DNA from: Peribacillus frigoritolerans
GTDB lineage: Bacteria > Bacillota > Bacilli > Bacillales > DSM-1321
Direction of reading: 5' to 3'
NCBI RefSeq assembly: GCF_001636405.1
Contig: NZ_KV440950.1
Location: 2,193,712-2,257,711 of the forward strand
Length of the DNA: 64,000 nt
Part shown: in pieces, positions 19,525-29,914 of the stretch
Position numbering within the stretch: the stretch's first letter is position 1
Layout of the letters: every line of letters begins with the position of its first letter
Made by a program: the position numbers and the translations under genes
Notes under the pieces: model-generated
Database searches by the model: none
Told to the model about the DNA's origin: nothing
What the model saw: only the letters and a program-made list of their open reading frames with translations

Positions 19525-20622
19525 ATGGAAATTTTTAAATATCTTGAGAAGTATGATTACGAGCAACTGCTATTCTGTCAGGATAAACAATCGGGTTTGA
19601 AAGCGATTATTGCCATTCATGATACAACATTAGGGCCTGCGCTTGGGGGCACAAGGATGTGGACGTATGCATCTGAAGAAGATGCCATTGAAGATGCCTT
19701 AAGGCTTTCAAGAGGAATGACATATAAGAACGCCGCTGCCGGCTTGAATTTAGGCGGGGGGAAAACAGTCATCATCGGAGATCCGCGTAAGGATAAAAAT
19801 GAAGAAATGTTCCGTGCATTCGGAAGGTATATCCAAGGGTTGAATGGCCGTTATATAACAGCTGAAGATGTAGGTACAACGGTCGAGGATATGGATCTCA
19901 TTCATGAGGAGACGGATTTTGTCACGGGGATTTCCCCTGCATTCGGTTCTTCGGGTAACCCTTCCCCAGTAACGGCATACGGGGTATACCGCGGTATGAA
20001 GGCGGCTGCAAAAGAGGCATTCGGAACAGATTCCTTAGAAGGCAAAGTGGTTGCAGTCCAAGGCGTCGGGAATGTTTCTTATAACTTATGCCGTCATCTT
20101 CATGAGGAGGGCGCCAAGCTCATCGTTACTGATATCAATAAAGAAAGCGTGGCCCGTGCGGTTGAATCCTTTGGGGCGACTGCAGTGAATCCAGATGAAA
20201 TTTATGGAGTCGACTGTGATATCTATGCACCATGTGCATTAGGGGCTGTCATAAATGATCAAACAATCAATCAAATCAGGGCGAAGGTCATTGCAGGTGC
20301 TGCGAATAATCAATTAAAGGAAACTGTTCATGGCGATCAAATTCATGAAAAAGGGATTATATATGCTCCTGATTATGTAATTAATGCAGGGGGAGTCATA
20401 AACGTGGCCGATGAGCTTTTAGGGTATAATCGGGAAAGAGCCCTTAAGAAAGTGGAAACGGTTTATGATACAATTGAAAGAGTCATCGAGATTGCAAAAC
20501 GTGATCAAATCCCAACTTATAAAGCGGCGGATAGGATGGCAGAGGAGCGGATTGCTCGCATGAGGAATTCAAGGAGCCAATTCCTGCAAAATGAAAAACA
20601 TATCCTGAATGGAAGAAAATGA
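19525..20622 (+). CDS. bcd: Leucine (branched-chain amino acid) dehydrogenase
   Basis: NAD-dependent oxidative deamination of Leu, Val and Ile to the 2-keto acids used by the Bkd complex. 365 aa from ATG 19525 (GGGAGG site); it begins [20 protein letters not shown]. Active-site blocks [13 protein letters not shown] and [15 protein letters not shown] (catalytic Lys) are intact, as is the NAD-binding [17 protein letters not shown]. It is the first gene after the sigma-54 promoter. In B. subtilis ptb precedes it and buk follows it; neither is here. Confidence 0.96.
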   Translation: MEIFKYLEKYDYEQLLFCQDKQSGLKAIIAIHDTTLGPALGGTRMWTYASEEDAIEDALRLSRGMTYKNAAAGLNLGGGKTVIIGDPRKDKNEEMFRAFGRYIQGLNGRYITAEDVGTTVEDMDLIHEETDFVTGISPAFGSSGNPSPVTAYGVYRGMKAAAKEAFGTDSLEGKVVAVQGVGNVSYNLCRHLHEEGAKLIVTDINKESVARAVESFGATAVNPDEIYGVDCDIYAPCALGAVINDQTINQIRAKVIAGAANNQLKETVHGDQIHEKGIIYAPDYVINAGGVINVADELLGYNRERALKKVETVYDTIERVIEIAKRDQIPTYKAADRMAEERIARMRNSRSQFLQNEKHILNGRK

Positions 20623-20642
20623 ATGTAATTTTACAAGATTAG

Positions 20643-20680
20643 ATTCCTGTGTTTTTTTAAATAAACACAGGAATTTTCAA
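20643..20680 (+). terminator. Hairpin between bcd and lpdV
   Basis: ATTCCTGTGTTT pairs with AAACACAGGAAT and is followed only by a short TTTTC. It is probably a leaky terminator or RNA-stability element rather than the operon end. Confidence 0.55.
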
Positions 20681-20753
20681 CATGGATAACGTAATAAACA
20701 TAGGGCAAGTAAAAATGGTGACAAATTGTATGTATTTGTGAGGAGGAGTGGTT

Positions 20754-22175
20754 TTGGCTGAAGAATTTGACCTCGTTATCCTCGGAGGAGGAACTGGCGG
20801 GTATGTGGCGGCAATAAGGGCTGCTCAATTAGGATTGAAAACGGCTGTCGTGGAGAAAGGCAAGCTCGGCGGAACGTGTCTACATAAAGGCTGTATCCCT
20901 TCGAAAGCACTTTTAAGGAGTGCGGAAGTTTATCAGACTGCAGTGAAAAGTGAGGAATTCGGTATTGTTACCGGGGATGTAAAGGTAGATTTCCTTAAAG
21001 TGCAGGAAAGAAAGACTAAAGTGGTCGATCAACTCTATAAAGGAGTTCAGCACTTGATGAAACAAGGAAAGATAACGGTTTATGAAGGGTTAGGGCGTAT
21101 ACTTGGTCCTTCTATATTTTCACCGATGCCTGGGACAATTTCCGTGGAAATGAATGATGGCAGTGAAAATGAAATGCTCATTCCCCAGAATGTCATCATC
21201 GCAACCGGTTCGCGTCCGAAGACACTGCCCGGTTTAACGGTTGATGGGGAATTGGTGCTTACATCGGATGAAGCTCTAAAGCTTGAGAGCCTGCCAAAAT
21301 CGATGATTATTGTAGGCGGTGGAGTTATCGGCATTGAATGGGCTTCGATGCTCAATGATTTTGGTGTGGAAGTGACAGTACTGGAATATGCAGATAGAAT
21401 CATCCCGACAGAAGACCATGATATTTCCAGTGAAATGCTTCGCCTCCTAACGAAAAAAGGCGTCAAATTCGTTACAGGTGCCAAGGTATTGCCTGAAACC
21501 CTGAAAACGGGTGAGTCAGTATCCATTTCTGCTGAAGTCAAAGGTTCGGTAGAGGAATTCACAGCTGGAAAAATGCTGGTTTCCGTAGGAAGATCAGCAA
21601 ATGTTGAAGGGATCGGCCTTGAAAATACGGAGATTGTGAAAGAAAAAGGTTTTATTGAAACCAATGACTTCTTCCAAACGAAGGAATCACATATCTATGC
21701 GATCGGTGACTGTATCGGCGGTCTGCAATTGGCACACGTTGCCTCCCATGAAGGTATTACGGCCGTTGAACATATTGCAGGCAAAAAACCGGAACCGCTG
21801 GATTATTCGCTCATTTCTAAATGTGTGTATTCAAGCCCTGAGGCTGCAAGTGTCGGTTTGACGGAAGATCAGGCAAACAAGGAAGGCTATGACCTTAAAA
21901 TAGGGAAATTCCCATTCCGTGCAGTTGGTAAGGCCCTTGTTTTCGGGGAAGCGGATGGTTTTGTCAAAATCATCGCCGATAAGAAAACGGATGATATACT
22001 GGGCGTTCATATGATCGGGCCACATGTTACGGATATGATTTCAGAAGCTGGACTTGCAAAAGTGCTTGATGCGACACCTTGGGAGATAGGCAAGACAATT
22101 CATCCGCACCCAAGTCTTTCCGAAGCAATCGGGGAGGCGGCCCTTGCTGTCGATGGACGTGCCATACATTCTTAA
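20754..22175 (+). CDS. lpdV: Dihydrolipoyl dehydrogenase of the branched-chain keto-acid complex (E3)
   Basis: FAD enzyme that reoxidizes dihydrolipoyl-E2 with NAD. 473 aa from TTG 20754. The in-frame GTG at 20748 overlaps the AGGAGGA site, so TTG is preferred. FAD-binding LGGGTGGYVAAIRAAQLG, redox-active disulfide GGTCLHKGCIPSKAL, NAD-binding VGGGVIGIEWASML and C-terminal active-site HPHPSLSEAIGEAA are all present. It is closest to LpdV rather than PdhD, judging by its place before bkdAA. Confidence 0.95.
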   Translation: MAEEFDLVILGGGTGGYVAAIRAAQLGLKTAVVEKGKLGGTCLHKGCIPSKALLRSAEVYQTAVKSEEFGIVTGDVKVDFLKVQERKTKVVDQLYKGVQHLMKQGKITVYEGLGRILGPSIFSPMPGTISVEMNDGSENEMLIPQNVIIATGSRPKTLPGLTVDGELVLTSDEALKLESLPKSMIIVGGGVIGIEWASMLNDFGVEVTVLEYADRIIPTEDHDISSEMLRLLTKKGVKFVTGAKVLPETLKTGESVSISAEVKGSVEEFTAGKMLVSVGRSANVEGIGLENTEIVKEKGFIETNDFFQTKESHIYAIGDCIGGLQLAHVASHEGITAVEHIAGKKPEPLDYSLISKCVYSSPEAASVGLTEDQANKEGYDLKIGKFPFRAVGKALVFGEADGFVKIIADKKTDDILGVHMIGPHVTDMISEAGLAKVLDATPWEIGKTIHPHPSLSEAIGEAALAVDGRAIHS

Positions 22176-22196
22176 AGAATAAGGTCAGGAGGTTTT

Positions 22197-23195
22197 ATGA
22201 TGGTAGAAAAACGTCATGAACAATTAGGCTTAAATGAGGAAACGGTTTTAGATATGTACCGGACAATGCTTTTGTCCCGCAGAATTGATGAGCGCATGTG
22301 GCTTCTAAACCGATCCGGGAAAATTCCCTTCGTGATTTCCTGCCAGGGGCAAGAAGCTGCACAGGTTGGAGCAGCGTTTGCGCTTGATCGGCAAAAGGAT
22401 TATGTACTGCCTTATTACCGGGATGTAGGTGTGGTGCTAACCTTCGGAATGACCGCAAAAGATTTGATGCTTTCAGGTTTCGCGAAAGAGGAAGATCCCA
22501 ATTCAGGCGGGCGCCAAATGCCAGGTCATTTTGGTCAAAAGAAAAATAGGATCGTCACTGGTTCATCGCCTGTAACGACACAGGTCCCGCATGCAGTCGG
22601 AATTGCCCTTGCAGGGAAGATGGAAGGTAAGGATTTGGTGACTTTCGTAACGTTTGGTGAAGGTTCATCAAATCAGGGCGATTTTCATGAAGGGGCCAAC
22701 TTTGCAGGTGTACATAAGCTACCGGTCATTTTCATGTGTGAAAATAATAAATATGCGATTTCCGTTCCTATTGAGAAACAGCTATCGTGTGAAAATGTTT
22801 CCGACAGGGCGATTGGATATGGGATGCCTGGAATAACGGTGGATGGCAATGATCCATTGGCCGTGTATGCTGCGGTGAAAGAAGCGGCTGACCGTGCACG
22901 AAGGGGAGAAGGCCCTACACTAGTGGAAACCGTCTCATACAGGCTCACACCACATTCAAGTGATGATGATGACCGAAGCTACCGGACAGCGGACGAAGTG
23001 GCCGAAGCCAAAACGAAGGATTCCATAATGACATTTGGAGCCTATTTAAAAGAAGTGGGAATCATGGATGATGACCTTGAGAAACAAATGAATGATGAAG
23101 TAATGAAGATAGTCAACGAAGCAACCGATTATGCTGAAAATGCTCCATATCCAAAGGCTGAAAGTGCTATGAATCATGTCTATGCACAAAAGTAA
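22197..23195 (+). CDS. bkdAA: Branched-chain 2-oxoacid dehydrogenase E1 alpha subunit
   Basis: TPP-dependent decarboxylase subunit, 332 aa. The TPP/Mg motif region is GEGSSNQGDFHEGANFAGVH followed by ENNKYAIS. The phosphorylation-loop-like segment YRLTPHSSDDDDRSYR is typical of E1 alpha of this family. Two adjacent ATGs (22197, 22200) follow TCAGGAGG; either could be used. It lies 21 bp after lpdV and 12 bp before bkdAB. Confidence 0.95.
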   Translation: MMVEKRHEQLGLNEETVLDMYRTMLLSRRIDERMWLLNRSGKIPFVISCQGQEAAQVGAAFALDRQKDYVLPYYRDVGVVLTFGMTAKDLMLSGFAKEEDPNSGGRQMPGHFGQKKNRIVTGSSPVTTQVPHAVGIALAGKMEGKDLVTFVTFGEGSSNQGDFHEGANFAGVHKLPVIFMCENNKYAISVPIEKQLSCENVSDRAIGYGMPGITVDGNDPLAVYAAVKEAADRARRGEGPTLVETVSYRLTPHSSDDDDRSYRTADEVAEAKTKDSIMTFGAYLKEVGIMDDDLEKQMNDEVMKIVNEATDYAENAPYPKAESAMNHVYAQK

Positions 23196-23207
23196 GGGGG
23201 TAATAGA

Positions 23208-24191
23208 ATGCCAGTGATTTCTTATATAGATGCCGTGACAATGGCAATGAGGGAAGAGATGGAACGAGATTCCCGTGTATTCGTATTGGGAGAGGATGTA
23301 GGAAAAAAAGGTGGGGTCTTTAAAGCCACTAATGGTTTATATGACCAATTCGGTGAAGACAGGGTCATCGATACCCCGCTCGCAGAATCCGCAATCGCAG
23401 GAGTTGGAATTGGAGCCGCCATGTATGGGCTTCGGCCGATAGCTGAGATGCAATTCGCTGATTTCATCATGCCCGCCATTAACCAAATCGTTTCAGAGGC
23501 AGCCAAAATCAGATATCGTTCCAATAATGACTGGAGCTGTCCTATGGTAATCCGTGCCCCATATGGAGGGGGAATTCATGGAGCCCTTTATCATTCGCAA
23601 TCGGTTGAAGCGATCTTTGCCAATCAGCCAGGCTTGAAAATTGTGATGCCTTCCACTCCGTATGATGTAAAGGGTTTGCTTAAAGCTGCCATTCGCGATG
23701 AAGACCCAGTGCTTTTCTTTGAACATAAACGCGCATACCGCTTGATCAAGGGTGAGGTGCCTACTGAAGATTATGTACTTCCAATCGGTAAGGCGGATGT
23801 GAAAAGGGAAGGGGAAGACATTACCGTCATCTCCTATGGCCTTTGTGTGCATTTTGCCCTTCAGGCAGCAGAAAAATTAGCTGCAGATGGAATTTCTGCA
23901 CATGTTCTTGACTTGCGTACCGTGTACCCTTTGGATAAGGATGCCATCATAGAAGCAGCTTCTAAAACGGGGAAAGTATTACTGGTTACGGAAGATAATA
24001 AAGAAGGAAGCATCATGAGTGAGGTCGCAGCCATAATTGCCGAGCATTGCCTTTTTGATTTGGATGCCCCTGTAAAACGATTGGCCGGCCCGGATGTACC
24101 TGCCATGCCTTATGCGCCCACGATGGAAAAACAATTCATGGTGAATCCTGATAAAGTGGAAAAAGCAATGAGGGAATTGGCCGAGTATTAA
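23208..24191 (+). CDS. bkdAB: Branched-chain 2-oxoacid dehydrogenase E1 beta subunit
   Basis: 327 aa partner of BkdAA; together they form the E1 heterotetramer. N-terminal transketolase pyrimidine-binding domain (VLGEDVGKKGGVFKAT, DTPLAESAIAGVGIGAA, EMQFADFIMPAINQI) and C-terminal transketolase domain (VLDLRTVYPLDKDAI). The stop TAA overlaps an ATG at 24191. The better start of bkdB is 24218. Confidence 0.95.
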   Translation: MPVISYIDAVTMAMREEMERDSRVFVLGEDVGKKGGVFKATNGLYDQFGEDRVIDTPLAESAIAGVGIGAAMYGLRPIAEMQFADFIMPAINQIVSEAAKIRYRSNNDWSCPMVIRAPYGGGIHGALYHSQSVEAIFANQPGLKIVMPSTPYDVKGLLKAAIRDEDPVLFFEHKRAYRLIKGEVPTEDYVLPIGKADVKREGEDITVISYGLCVHFALQAAEKLAADGISAHVLDLRTVYPLDKDAIIEAASKTGKVLLVTEDNKEGSIMSEVAAIIAEHCLFDLDAPVKRLAGPDVPAMPYAPTMEKQFMVNPDKVEKAMRELAEY

Positions 24192-24217
24192 TGACTGTTA
24201 AGAAGGAGGAACGAATT

Positions 24218-25501
24218 ATGGCTATGGAATTAATGAAGATGCCCCAACTAGGCGAAAGTGTCACAGAGGGAACCATCAGTAAATGGCTTGTTAAGCCTGG
24301 TGATCATGTCACGAAATATGACCCGCTAGCTGAAGTGATGACGGATAAAGTAAATGCTGAGGTTCCTTCTTCCTTCACCGGCATCATCAAGGAATTGAAA
24401 GCGGATGAGAATCAAACATTGGCAGTCGGGGAAGTCATCTGCTCGATTGAAGTTGAAACGGCAAAGACGGATAACGAAAATGCTGGGCAAGTTTCTCATA
24501 ATGAGGAAAAAGTTGATGCACCTCTTATAAGAGATGTGCAGCAAGCGGCAGAACCATCAAGGAAAGCTCGCTATTCGCCAGCTGTGTTAAAACTTTCCCA
24601 GGAGCATGGAATCGATCTATCAAAAGTTAAAGGAACGGGGAATGAGGGAAGGATCACCCGTAAAGATTTACTGAAACTTGTTGAATCAGGGAATCTTCCT
24701 AAGGCGGATGAGCCTTCCGCAATTTCCGATGCGGCTCCTGAAGAGATCGCCCCTCAAGTCAATCGTCAAACAAGTCCAGTAACAAACGTGCCGACTGCGG
24801 CTGGTGACAAGGAAATACCGGTAACCGGCATCCGTAAGGCAATTGCGTCCAATATGTTGAAAAGTAAGCACGAAATTCCGCATGCTTGGACGATGGTGGA
24901 AGTTGACGCCAGCAATATGGTGAAGTTGCGTGATAACCTAAAATCCGATTTTAAACAAAAAGAAGGCTATAATTTAACGTACTTTGCCTTTTTCGTAAAA
25001 GCGGTTGCTCAAGCCCTTACGGAATTTCCAGAACTGAATTCGATGTGGGCCGGCGAAAAAATCGTACAAAAGAAAGAAATCAATATATCGATAGCCGTGG
25101 CAACCGAAGATGCCCTATTTGTTCCGGTCATTAAAAATGCAGATGAAAAATCAATCAAAGGTATAGCAAGGGAAATACAGGAACTTGCATCCAAAGTGAA
25201 GTCAGGTAAGTTAAAAGCAGAGGATATGCAAGGTGGTACGTTCACTGTTAATAACACTGGCTCATTCGGTTCTGTCCAGTCCATGGGAATCATCAATTAT
25301 CCACAGGCAGCCATTTTACAGGTTGAAACGATTGTAAAACGTCCAGTGGTCATTAATGACATGATTGCAGTACGAGATATGGTGAATCTCTGTTTATCAC
25401 TTGATCATCGTGTTTTGGACGGACTGGTATGCGGACGATTTCTCGCGAGGGTTAAAGAAATCATCGAAAAGATTTCCAAAGACAACACTCCCATATACTA
25501 A
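24218..25501 (+). CDS. bkdB: Branched-chain 2-oxoacid dehydrogenase E2 (dihydrolipoyl acyltransferase)
   Basis: Core acyltransferase of the Bkd complex, making isobutyryl-, isovaleryl- and 2-methylbutyryl-CoA. 427 aa from ATG 24218, 7 bp after AAGGAGGA. Domains: an N-terminal lipoyl domain with the lipoylated Lys in EVMTDKVNAEVPSS (about residue 43), a peripheral-subunit binding domain (YSPAVLKLSQEHGIDLSKV, about 115-150), a linker, and the catalytic domain with SLDHRVLDG near the C-terminus. Last gene of the operon, followed by a strong terminator. The products also feed branched-chain fatty acid synthesis. Confidence 0.95.
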   Translation: MAMELMKMPQLGESVTEGTISKWLVKPGDHVTKYDPLAEVMTDKVNAEVPSSFTGIIKELKADENQTLAVGEVICSIEVETAKTDNENAGQVSHNEEKVDAPLIRDVQQAAEPSRKARYSPAVLKLSQEHGIDLSKVKGTGNEGRITRKDLLKLVESGNLPKADEPSAISDAAPEEIAPQVNRQTSPVTNVPTAAGDKEIPVTGIRKAIASNMLKSKHEIPHAWTMVEVDASNMVKLRDNLKSDFKQKEGYNLTYFAFFVKAVAQALTEFPELNSMWAGEKIVQKKEINISIAVATEDALFVPVIKNADEKSIKGIAREIQELASKVKSGKLKAEDMQGGTFTVNNTGSFGSVQSMGIINYPQAAILQVETIVKRPVVINDMIAVRDMVNLCLSLDHRVLDGLVCGRFLARVKEIIEKISKDNTPIY

Positions 25502-25510
25502 AATGAAGAA

Positions 25511-25542
25511 AAGGAAGGCCGAAAGGTCCTTCCTTTTTTTTT
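25511..25542 (+). terminator. Terminator of the bkd operon
   Basis: AAGGAAGG...CCTTCCTT hairpin (25511-25535) with a short GAAAG loop and a run of nine T. Confidence 0.92.
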
Positions 25543-25780
25543 GCACTTCGCTTTTCCGTAGAAAAACATCGACAAAAATTTTATTTTTGCTATTATTTTA
25601 TTAAGAGCTGTTCTAATACAGGTCAGGGGCTGTACTTGATGTGAAGAGGCAAAATTGGCTAGTGGTTTCCCTAATAACAGGTTTGCTAATTTCTATTGTC
25701 TTAAATTTCAAGAAAATTATGGTAGAATGTTAGTATAATCCAGATCAAATTGACGGGAGGGTGGTTTTCTTATCCAAAAC

Positions 25781-25797
25781 TGACTGAGCGTTCGTTC
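25781..25797. promoter_or_regulatory. Imperfect palindrome before mutA, possible TetR-type (FadR-like) operator
   Basis: TGACTGAGCGTTCGTTC resembles the TGAATGA...TCATTCA type of site used by the fatty-acid regulator FadR in Bacillales, but it is imperfect. It lies 22 bp before the mutA start codon. A TATAAT at 25734-25739 may be the upstream -10. The rest of 25543-25818 shows nothing else. Confidence 0.4.
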
Positions 25798-25818
25798 TCC
25801 CTATAAGGAAAAGGGCGT

Positions 25819-27720
25819 ATGAGGATAAGAAAGCGATTACAGATGGAACTGAAAGATGTAAAAAACATAACCTTTCCTAAGCCTTCTTTTGAAGAGTGGA
25901 AAGAAGCTGCGGAAGCAAGTTTAAAAGGGAAAAGTGTAGAGAAGCTTAAAACGAATACATATGAGGGCATCGCTTTATATCCACTCTATACAGAAAAGGC
26001 GGAATCGACGGAAAAAGTAGCTGAATTGCCAGGATTTTTCCCTTTCACCCGAGGAACGTCCCCAACGGGATATCATGACAAACCTTGGCTTGCCGTTCAA
26101 CCTGTAAGCGGTATCACGGCTGAAGAAGCAAATGAAAAGATGAGGACTGCATTCAAACGCGGTCAAAATGTCGTGGCATACCCTGCACGATTGCTTTCCG
26201 GGGGAGCAAGGGCTGAAACATTGTTTAAGGAAATACCATTAAAAGAAATGCCAGTTTTCATTGACCTTAAGGGGAAACAAAAAGAATTATTCCCTCAATT
26301 CAAAGCTGTTGCCGAAGCACAAAATACCCAATTGACAGGCGTCATTGCTGAAGATCCAATTGCAGAATGGCTCATTTGCGGTCAGCTGCCAGAAGATACG
26401 GATAACTATTTTGCAGACTGGCTGAAGACGATCCAGGATTATCAGAAGGTAGGCAGTGATTTAAAAACAGTTTTGATTAATACGGCAGTCTACCATAATG
26501 GAGGAGCCAATGCCGTACAAGAAATAGCTTACGGATTATCGGCAGCCGTCCAATATCTATTGGAAGGGCAAAAGCAAGGGCTTTCTATTGCTGCGGTTTC
26601 CGAAAAAATAGTATTCTCGTTTGCCGTGGATTCAAATTACTTCATGTCCATCGCTAAACTGAGGGCTGCCAGAAGGCTTTGGGCAGGTCTTGCAGAAGCT
26701 TTCGATACAGCATCGGACCATTTTAAAATGACGATACATGCCGTAACTTCCGAGTTGACGGAAACGCTATATGATCAGCACGTCAATATTCTACGGACCA
26801 CGAACCAAGCTTTTGCAGCAGCTATTGGAGGCATTCAATATCTTCAAATCCATCCATTTACACACGCAACTGGTGAAACCGATGAGTTTTCAGAAAGAAT
26901 TGCCCGTAATACTCACTTGATTTTAAAAGAAGAAACAAATATTACAACAGTTGTCGATCCTGCTGGCGGTTCATGGTATGTTGAGCAACTAACGGATGAA
27001 TTGGCTGAAAAGGCTTGGGCCAAATTCCTTGAAATCGATGCAGCTGGAGGGATTCTGGAGCTAATTAAACAAGGTACCCTTCAGAAAGAAATAGCTGAAG
27101 TTTACCAAGGAAGAGTTCAAAATGCGGCTTTCAGAAAAGAAAGTATCATCGGAACGAATGTATATCCGAATCCCGCTGATAAGATTAAAACCACCACAAA
27201 GGATAAACATGTGTCATATATGAAAGTTGCGAAGCCGGTTGGCATTACCCCACTTGAATTGGAACGGGTATCCAGTCAGTTCGAACAGATAAGACTACGC
27301 AGTGAAAAGTTTAAAGGAATAAGCGGAACGGCTCCAACTATCGGTTTAATTAATTTGATAAATCTCAAATCCTATAAACCTCGTGCAGATTTCGTTCAAA
27401 GTCTTGCGGCAGCAGGTGGTATTGAAACAATCGGCAGTAAGGGATGTCAAACCGTTGAGGAAGCAATCGAATATGTAGCTGCGACCAAGCTCCCAATCTA
27501 TTGTCTTTGCGGCAGTGATGGTGACTATTCGGAATTAGCGCCAGTCATCATTAAAGAAATTAAAAAGCAATTCCCTGAAATCACTATTTATAGTGCCGGC
27601 AAGCAGCAAGAAGAATTGGAGATTACACTAAGAGAAGCCGGGGTCAAAGATTTTATCCATGTTAAAATGAATGCAATATCCATTTTACTTGAATTATTGC
27701 AGAAGCTAGGGGTGAACTGA
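25819..27720 (+). CDS. mutA: Methylmalonyl-CoA mutase small (beta) subunit
   Basis: 633 aa subunit of the B12-dependent mutase that isomerizes (R)-methylmalonyl-CoA to succinyl-CoA. The mutase TIM-barrel domain is recognizable ([60 protein letters not shown]). The C-terminal domain lacks the DxHDRG cobalamin motif, as expected for the non-catalytic subunit. ATG 25819 follows AAGGAAAAGG; ATG 25843 is an alternative. Its stop is one base before the mutB start, so translation is coupled. Confidence 0.93.
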   Translation: MRIRKRLQMELKDVKNITFPKPSFEEWKEAAEASLKGKSVEKLKTNTYEGIALYPLYTEKAESTEKVAELPGFFPFTRGTSPTGYHDKPWLAVQPVSGITAEEANEKMRTAFKRGQNVVAYPARLLSGGARAETLFKEIPLKEMPVFIDLKGKQKELFPQFKAVAEAQNTQLTGVIAEDPIAEWLICGQLPEDTDNYFADWLKTIQDYQKVGSDLKTVLINTAVYHNGGANAVQEIAYGLSAAVQYLLEGQKQGLSIAAVSEKIVFSFAVDSNYFMSIAKLRAARRLWAGLAEAFDTASDHFKMTIHAVTSELTETLYDQHVNILRTTNQAFAAAIGGIQYLQIHPFTHATGETDEFSERIARNTHLILKEETNITTVVDPAGGSWYVEQLTDELAEKAWAKFLEIDAAGGILELIKQGTLQKEIAEVYQGRVQNAAFRKESIIGTNVYPNPADKIKTTTKDKHVSYMKVAKPVGITPLELERVSSQFEQIRLRSEKFKGISGTAPTIGLINLINLKSYKPRADFVQSLAAAGGIETIGSKGCQTVEEAIEYVAATKLPIYCLCGSDGDYSELAPVIIKEIKKQFPEITIYSAGKQQEELEITLREAGVKDFIHVKMNAISILLELLQKLGVN

Positions 27721-27721
27721 A

Positions 27722-29914
27722 ATGAAAAAACCGAATTTTTCTGCTATAAATCCTGCTAAGTCCGAGATGAAAGGTACAGTGGAAGTATGGAAAAAGGAAG
27801 TTGAAAAGGCCGTTGGGAAAAACATTGAGGATCTTCTGTTTGAAACCAATGAACAAATAAAAATCAAACCGCTTTATGTTGAGGAAGATATTCGCGGCCT
27901 GGAGCATATGGAAAGTGTGCCAGGCATCGCTCCTTTTACAAGGGGTCCCTATCCTTCGATGTATGTCAATCGTCCTTGGACGGTACGGCAGTATGCAGGT
28001 TTTTCGACTGCCGAGGAATCCAATGCGTTTTACAGACGTAATCTGGCGATGGGGCAAAAAGGGCTCTCGGTTGCTTTTGATTTAGCTACACACCGCGGTT
28101 ATGACTCCGATCATCCGCGCGTTGTCGGTGATGTGGGGAAGGCGGGAGTTGCCATTGATTCCATTCTTGACATGAAGATCCTGTTCGACGGCATTCCGCT
28201 TGATCAGATGTCCGTGTCAATGACAATGAACGGTGCAGTATTACCGATCCTTGCGTTTTATATCGTGACAGCTGAAGAACAAGGCGTAACACAGGATAAG
28301 CTTTCAGGCACGATTCAAAATGACATCTTAAAGGAATACATGGTTAGGAATACGTATATCTACCCGCCTGAAATGTCCATGAAAATCATAGCTGATATCT
28401 TTGAGTATACTTCCAAATATATGCCCAAGTTCAATTCCATTTCCATCTCCGGTTATCATCTGCAAGAAGCGGGGGCGCCGGCTGATATCGAACTTGCCTA
28501 TACGTTGGCGGATGGGCTTGAGTATGCACGTACTGGAATGAAAGCAGGCATTGATATCGATAAATTTGCACCACGCCTGTCATTCTTCTGGGCTGTAGGA
28601 ATGAACTATTTCATGGAAGTGGCGAAAATGCGGGCGGCTCGTTTCATTTGGTCAAAACTGATGAAACAATTCGAACCGAAAAATAATAAAGCGATGGCAT
28701 TGAGGACTCATTCCCAAACCTCAGGCTGGAGCCTTTCCGAGCAGGATCCGTTTAACAATGTCGCAAGGACCCTTATTGAAGCGCATGCGGCTGCACTTGG
28801 ACATACACAGTCGCTCCATACGAACGCATTGGATGAGGCCATTGCCCTGCCAACGGATTTCTCGGCACGTATTGCACGTAATACACAGCTCTATCTTCAG
28901 GAGGAAACCGGAATCACAAAAGTAATCGATCCATGGGCGGGTTCTTACTATGTAGAATCGCTCACTAATGAATTGATCGAACGGGCTTGGGCTCACTTAG
29001 AAGAAATCGAAGGTCTGGGAGGAATGGCGAAGGCAATTGAAACCGGCCTTCCAAAAATGAGGATCGAGGAAGCCGCTGCAAAGCGTCAGGCTAAAATCGA
29101 TTCTCAAGATGAAACGATCGTAGGCGTCAATAAGTATCGGTTGAAAAAAGAAGATCCGATTGAAATACTGGAGATTGACAATACAGCAGTTCGCGAAAGT
29201 CAGCTTAAGCGATTGAGCGAATTGAAGGCGAAACGTGATCAGGCAAAGGTGGATGAAGCTCTTCAAGCGCTTTCAATGGCTGCCAGAACTGGAGAGGGTA
29301 ACCTTCTTGAACTGGCTGTGCAAGCAGCAAGAGTACGGGCTTCATTAGGTGAAATCTCCGATGCGATCGAAGAGGTGGCTGGACGTCACAAAGCAACGAT
29401 CCGTTCTATCAGCGGCGTATACAGCTCGGCATACTCAAAAGAAGCGGAAATTGAGGAAGTCGTCCGCATGACGGAAGAATTCCTTGAAAATGAAGGAAGA
29501 AGACCGCGTTTGTTAATGGCTAAAATGGGCCAGGACGGTCATGATCGCGGAGCTAAAGTAGTCGGAACGGGGTTTGCGGATTTAGGCTATGATGTCGATA
29601 TCGGTCCATTATTCCAAACACCGAAAGAAACCGCCATCCAGGCCGTGGAAAATGATGTGCATGTAGTCGGAATGAGCTCCCTTGCTGCCGGCCATAAAAC
29701 ATTGTTGCCGCAGCTTATGACGGAACTGAAGAACTTGGGACGAGAGGACATCATAGTGATCGTAGGCGGCGTCATCCCTGCACAGGATTATGATTATCTT
29801 ATGGAAAATGGCGCTACAGCCATTTTTGGACCTGGGACGGTCATTCCGCAGGCAGCAAAGAAAGTGCTTCAGGAAATATACAATCGCCTCGGATATGAGG
29901 AAGTGGCCCAATAA
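27722..29914 (+). CDS. mutB: Methylmalonyl-CoA mutase large (alpha) subunit
   Basis: Catalytic, cobalamin-binding subunit, 730 aa. The substrate barrel contains [20 protein letters not shown] and [19 protein letters not shown]. The C-terminal B12 domain (about 595-730) has the lower-axial-ligand motif [12 protein letters not shown] plus [14 protein letters not shown] and VIVGGVIP. It would receive propionyl-CoA-derived methylmalonyl-CoA from Val/Ile degradation in the adjacent bkd operon. The TAATG overlap with meaB indicates one operon. Confidence 0.96.
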   Translation: MKKPNFSAINPAKSEMKGTVEVWKKEVEKAVGKNIEDLLFETNEQIKIKPLYVEEDIRGLEHMESVPGIAPFTRGPYPSMYVNRPWTVRQYAGFSTAEESNAFYRRNLAMGQKGLSVAFDLATHRGYDSDHPRVVGDVGKAGVAIDSILDMKILFDGIPLDQMSVSMTMNGAVLPILAFYIVTAEEQGVTQDKLSGTIQNDILKEYMVRNTYIYPPEMSMKIIADIFEYTSKYMPKFNSISISGYHLQEAGAPADIELAYTLADGLEYARTGMKAGIDIDKFAPRLSFFWAVGMNYFMEVAKMRAARFIWSKLMKQFEPKNNKAMALRTHSQTSGWSLSEQDPFNNVARTLIEAHAAALGHTQSLHTNALDEAIALPTDFSARIARNTQLYLQEETGITKVIDPWAGSYYVESLTNELIERAWAHLEEIEGLGGMAKAIETGLPKMRIEEAAAKRQAKIDSQDETIVGVNKYRLKKEDPIEILEIDNTAVRESQLKRLSELKAKRDQAKVDEALQALSMAARTGEGNLLELAVQAARVRASLGEISDAIEEVAGRHKATIRSISGVYSSAYSKEAEIEEVVRMTEEFLENEGRRPRLLMAKMGQDGHDRGAKVVGTGFADLGYDVDIGPLFQTPKETAIQAVENDVHVVGMSSLAAGHKTLLPQLMTELKNLGREDIIVIVGGVIPAQDYDYLMENGATAIFGPGTVIPQAAKKVLQEIYNRLGYEEVAQ

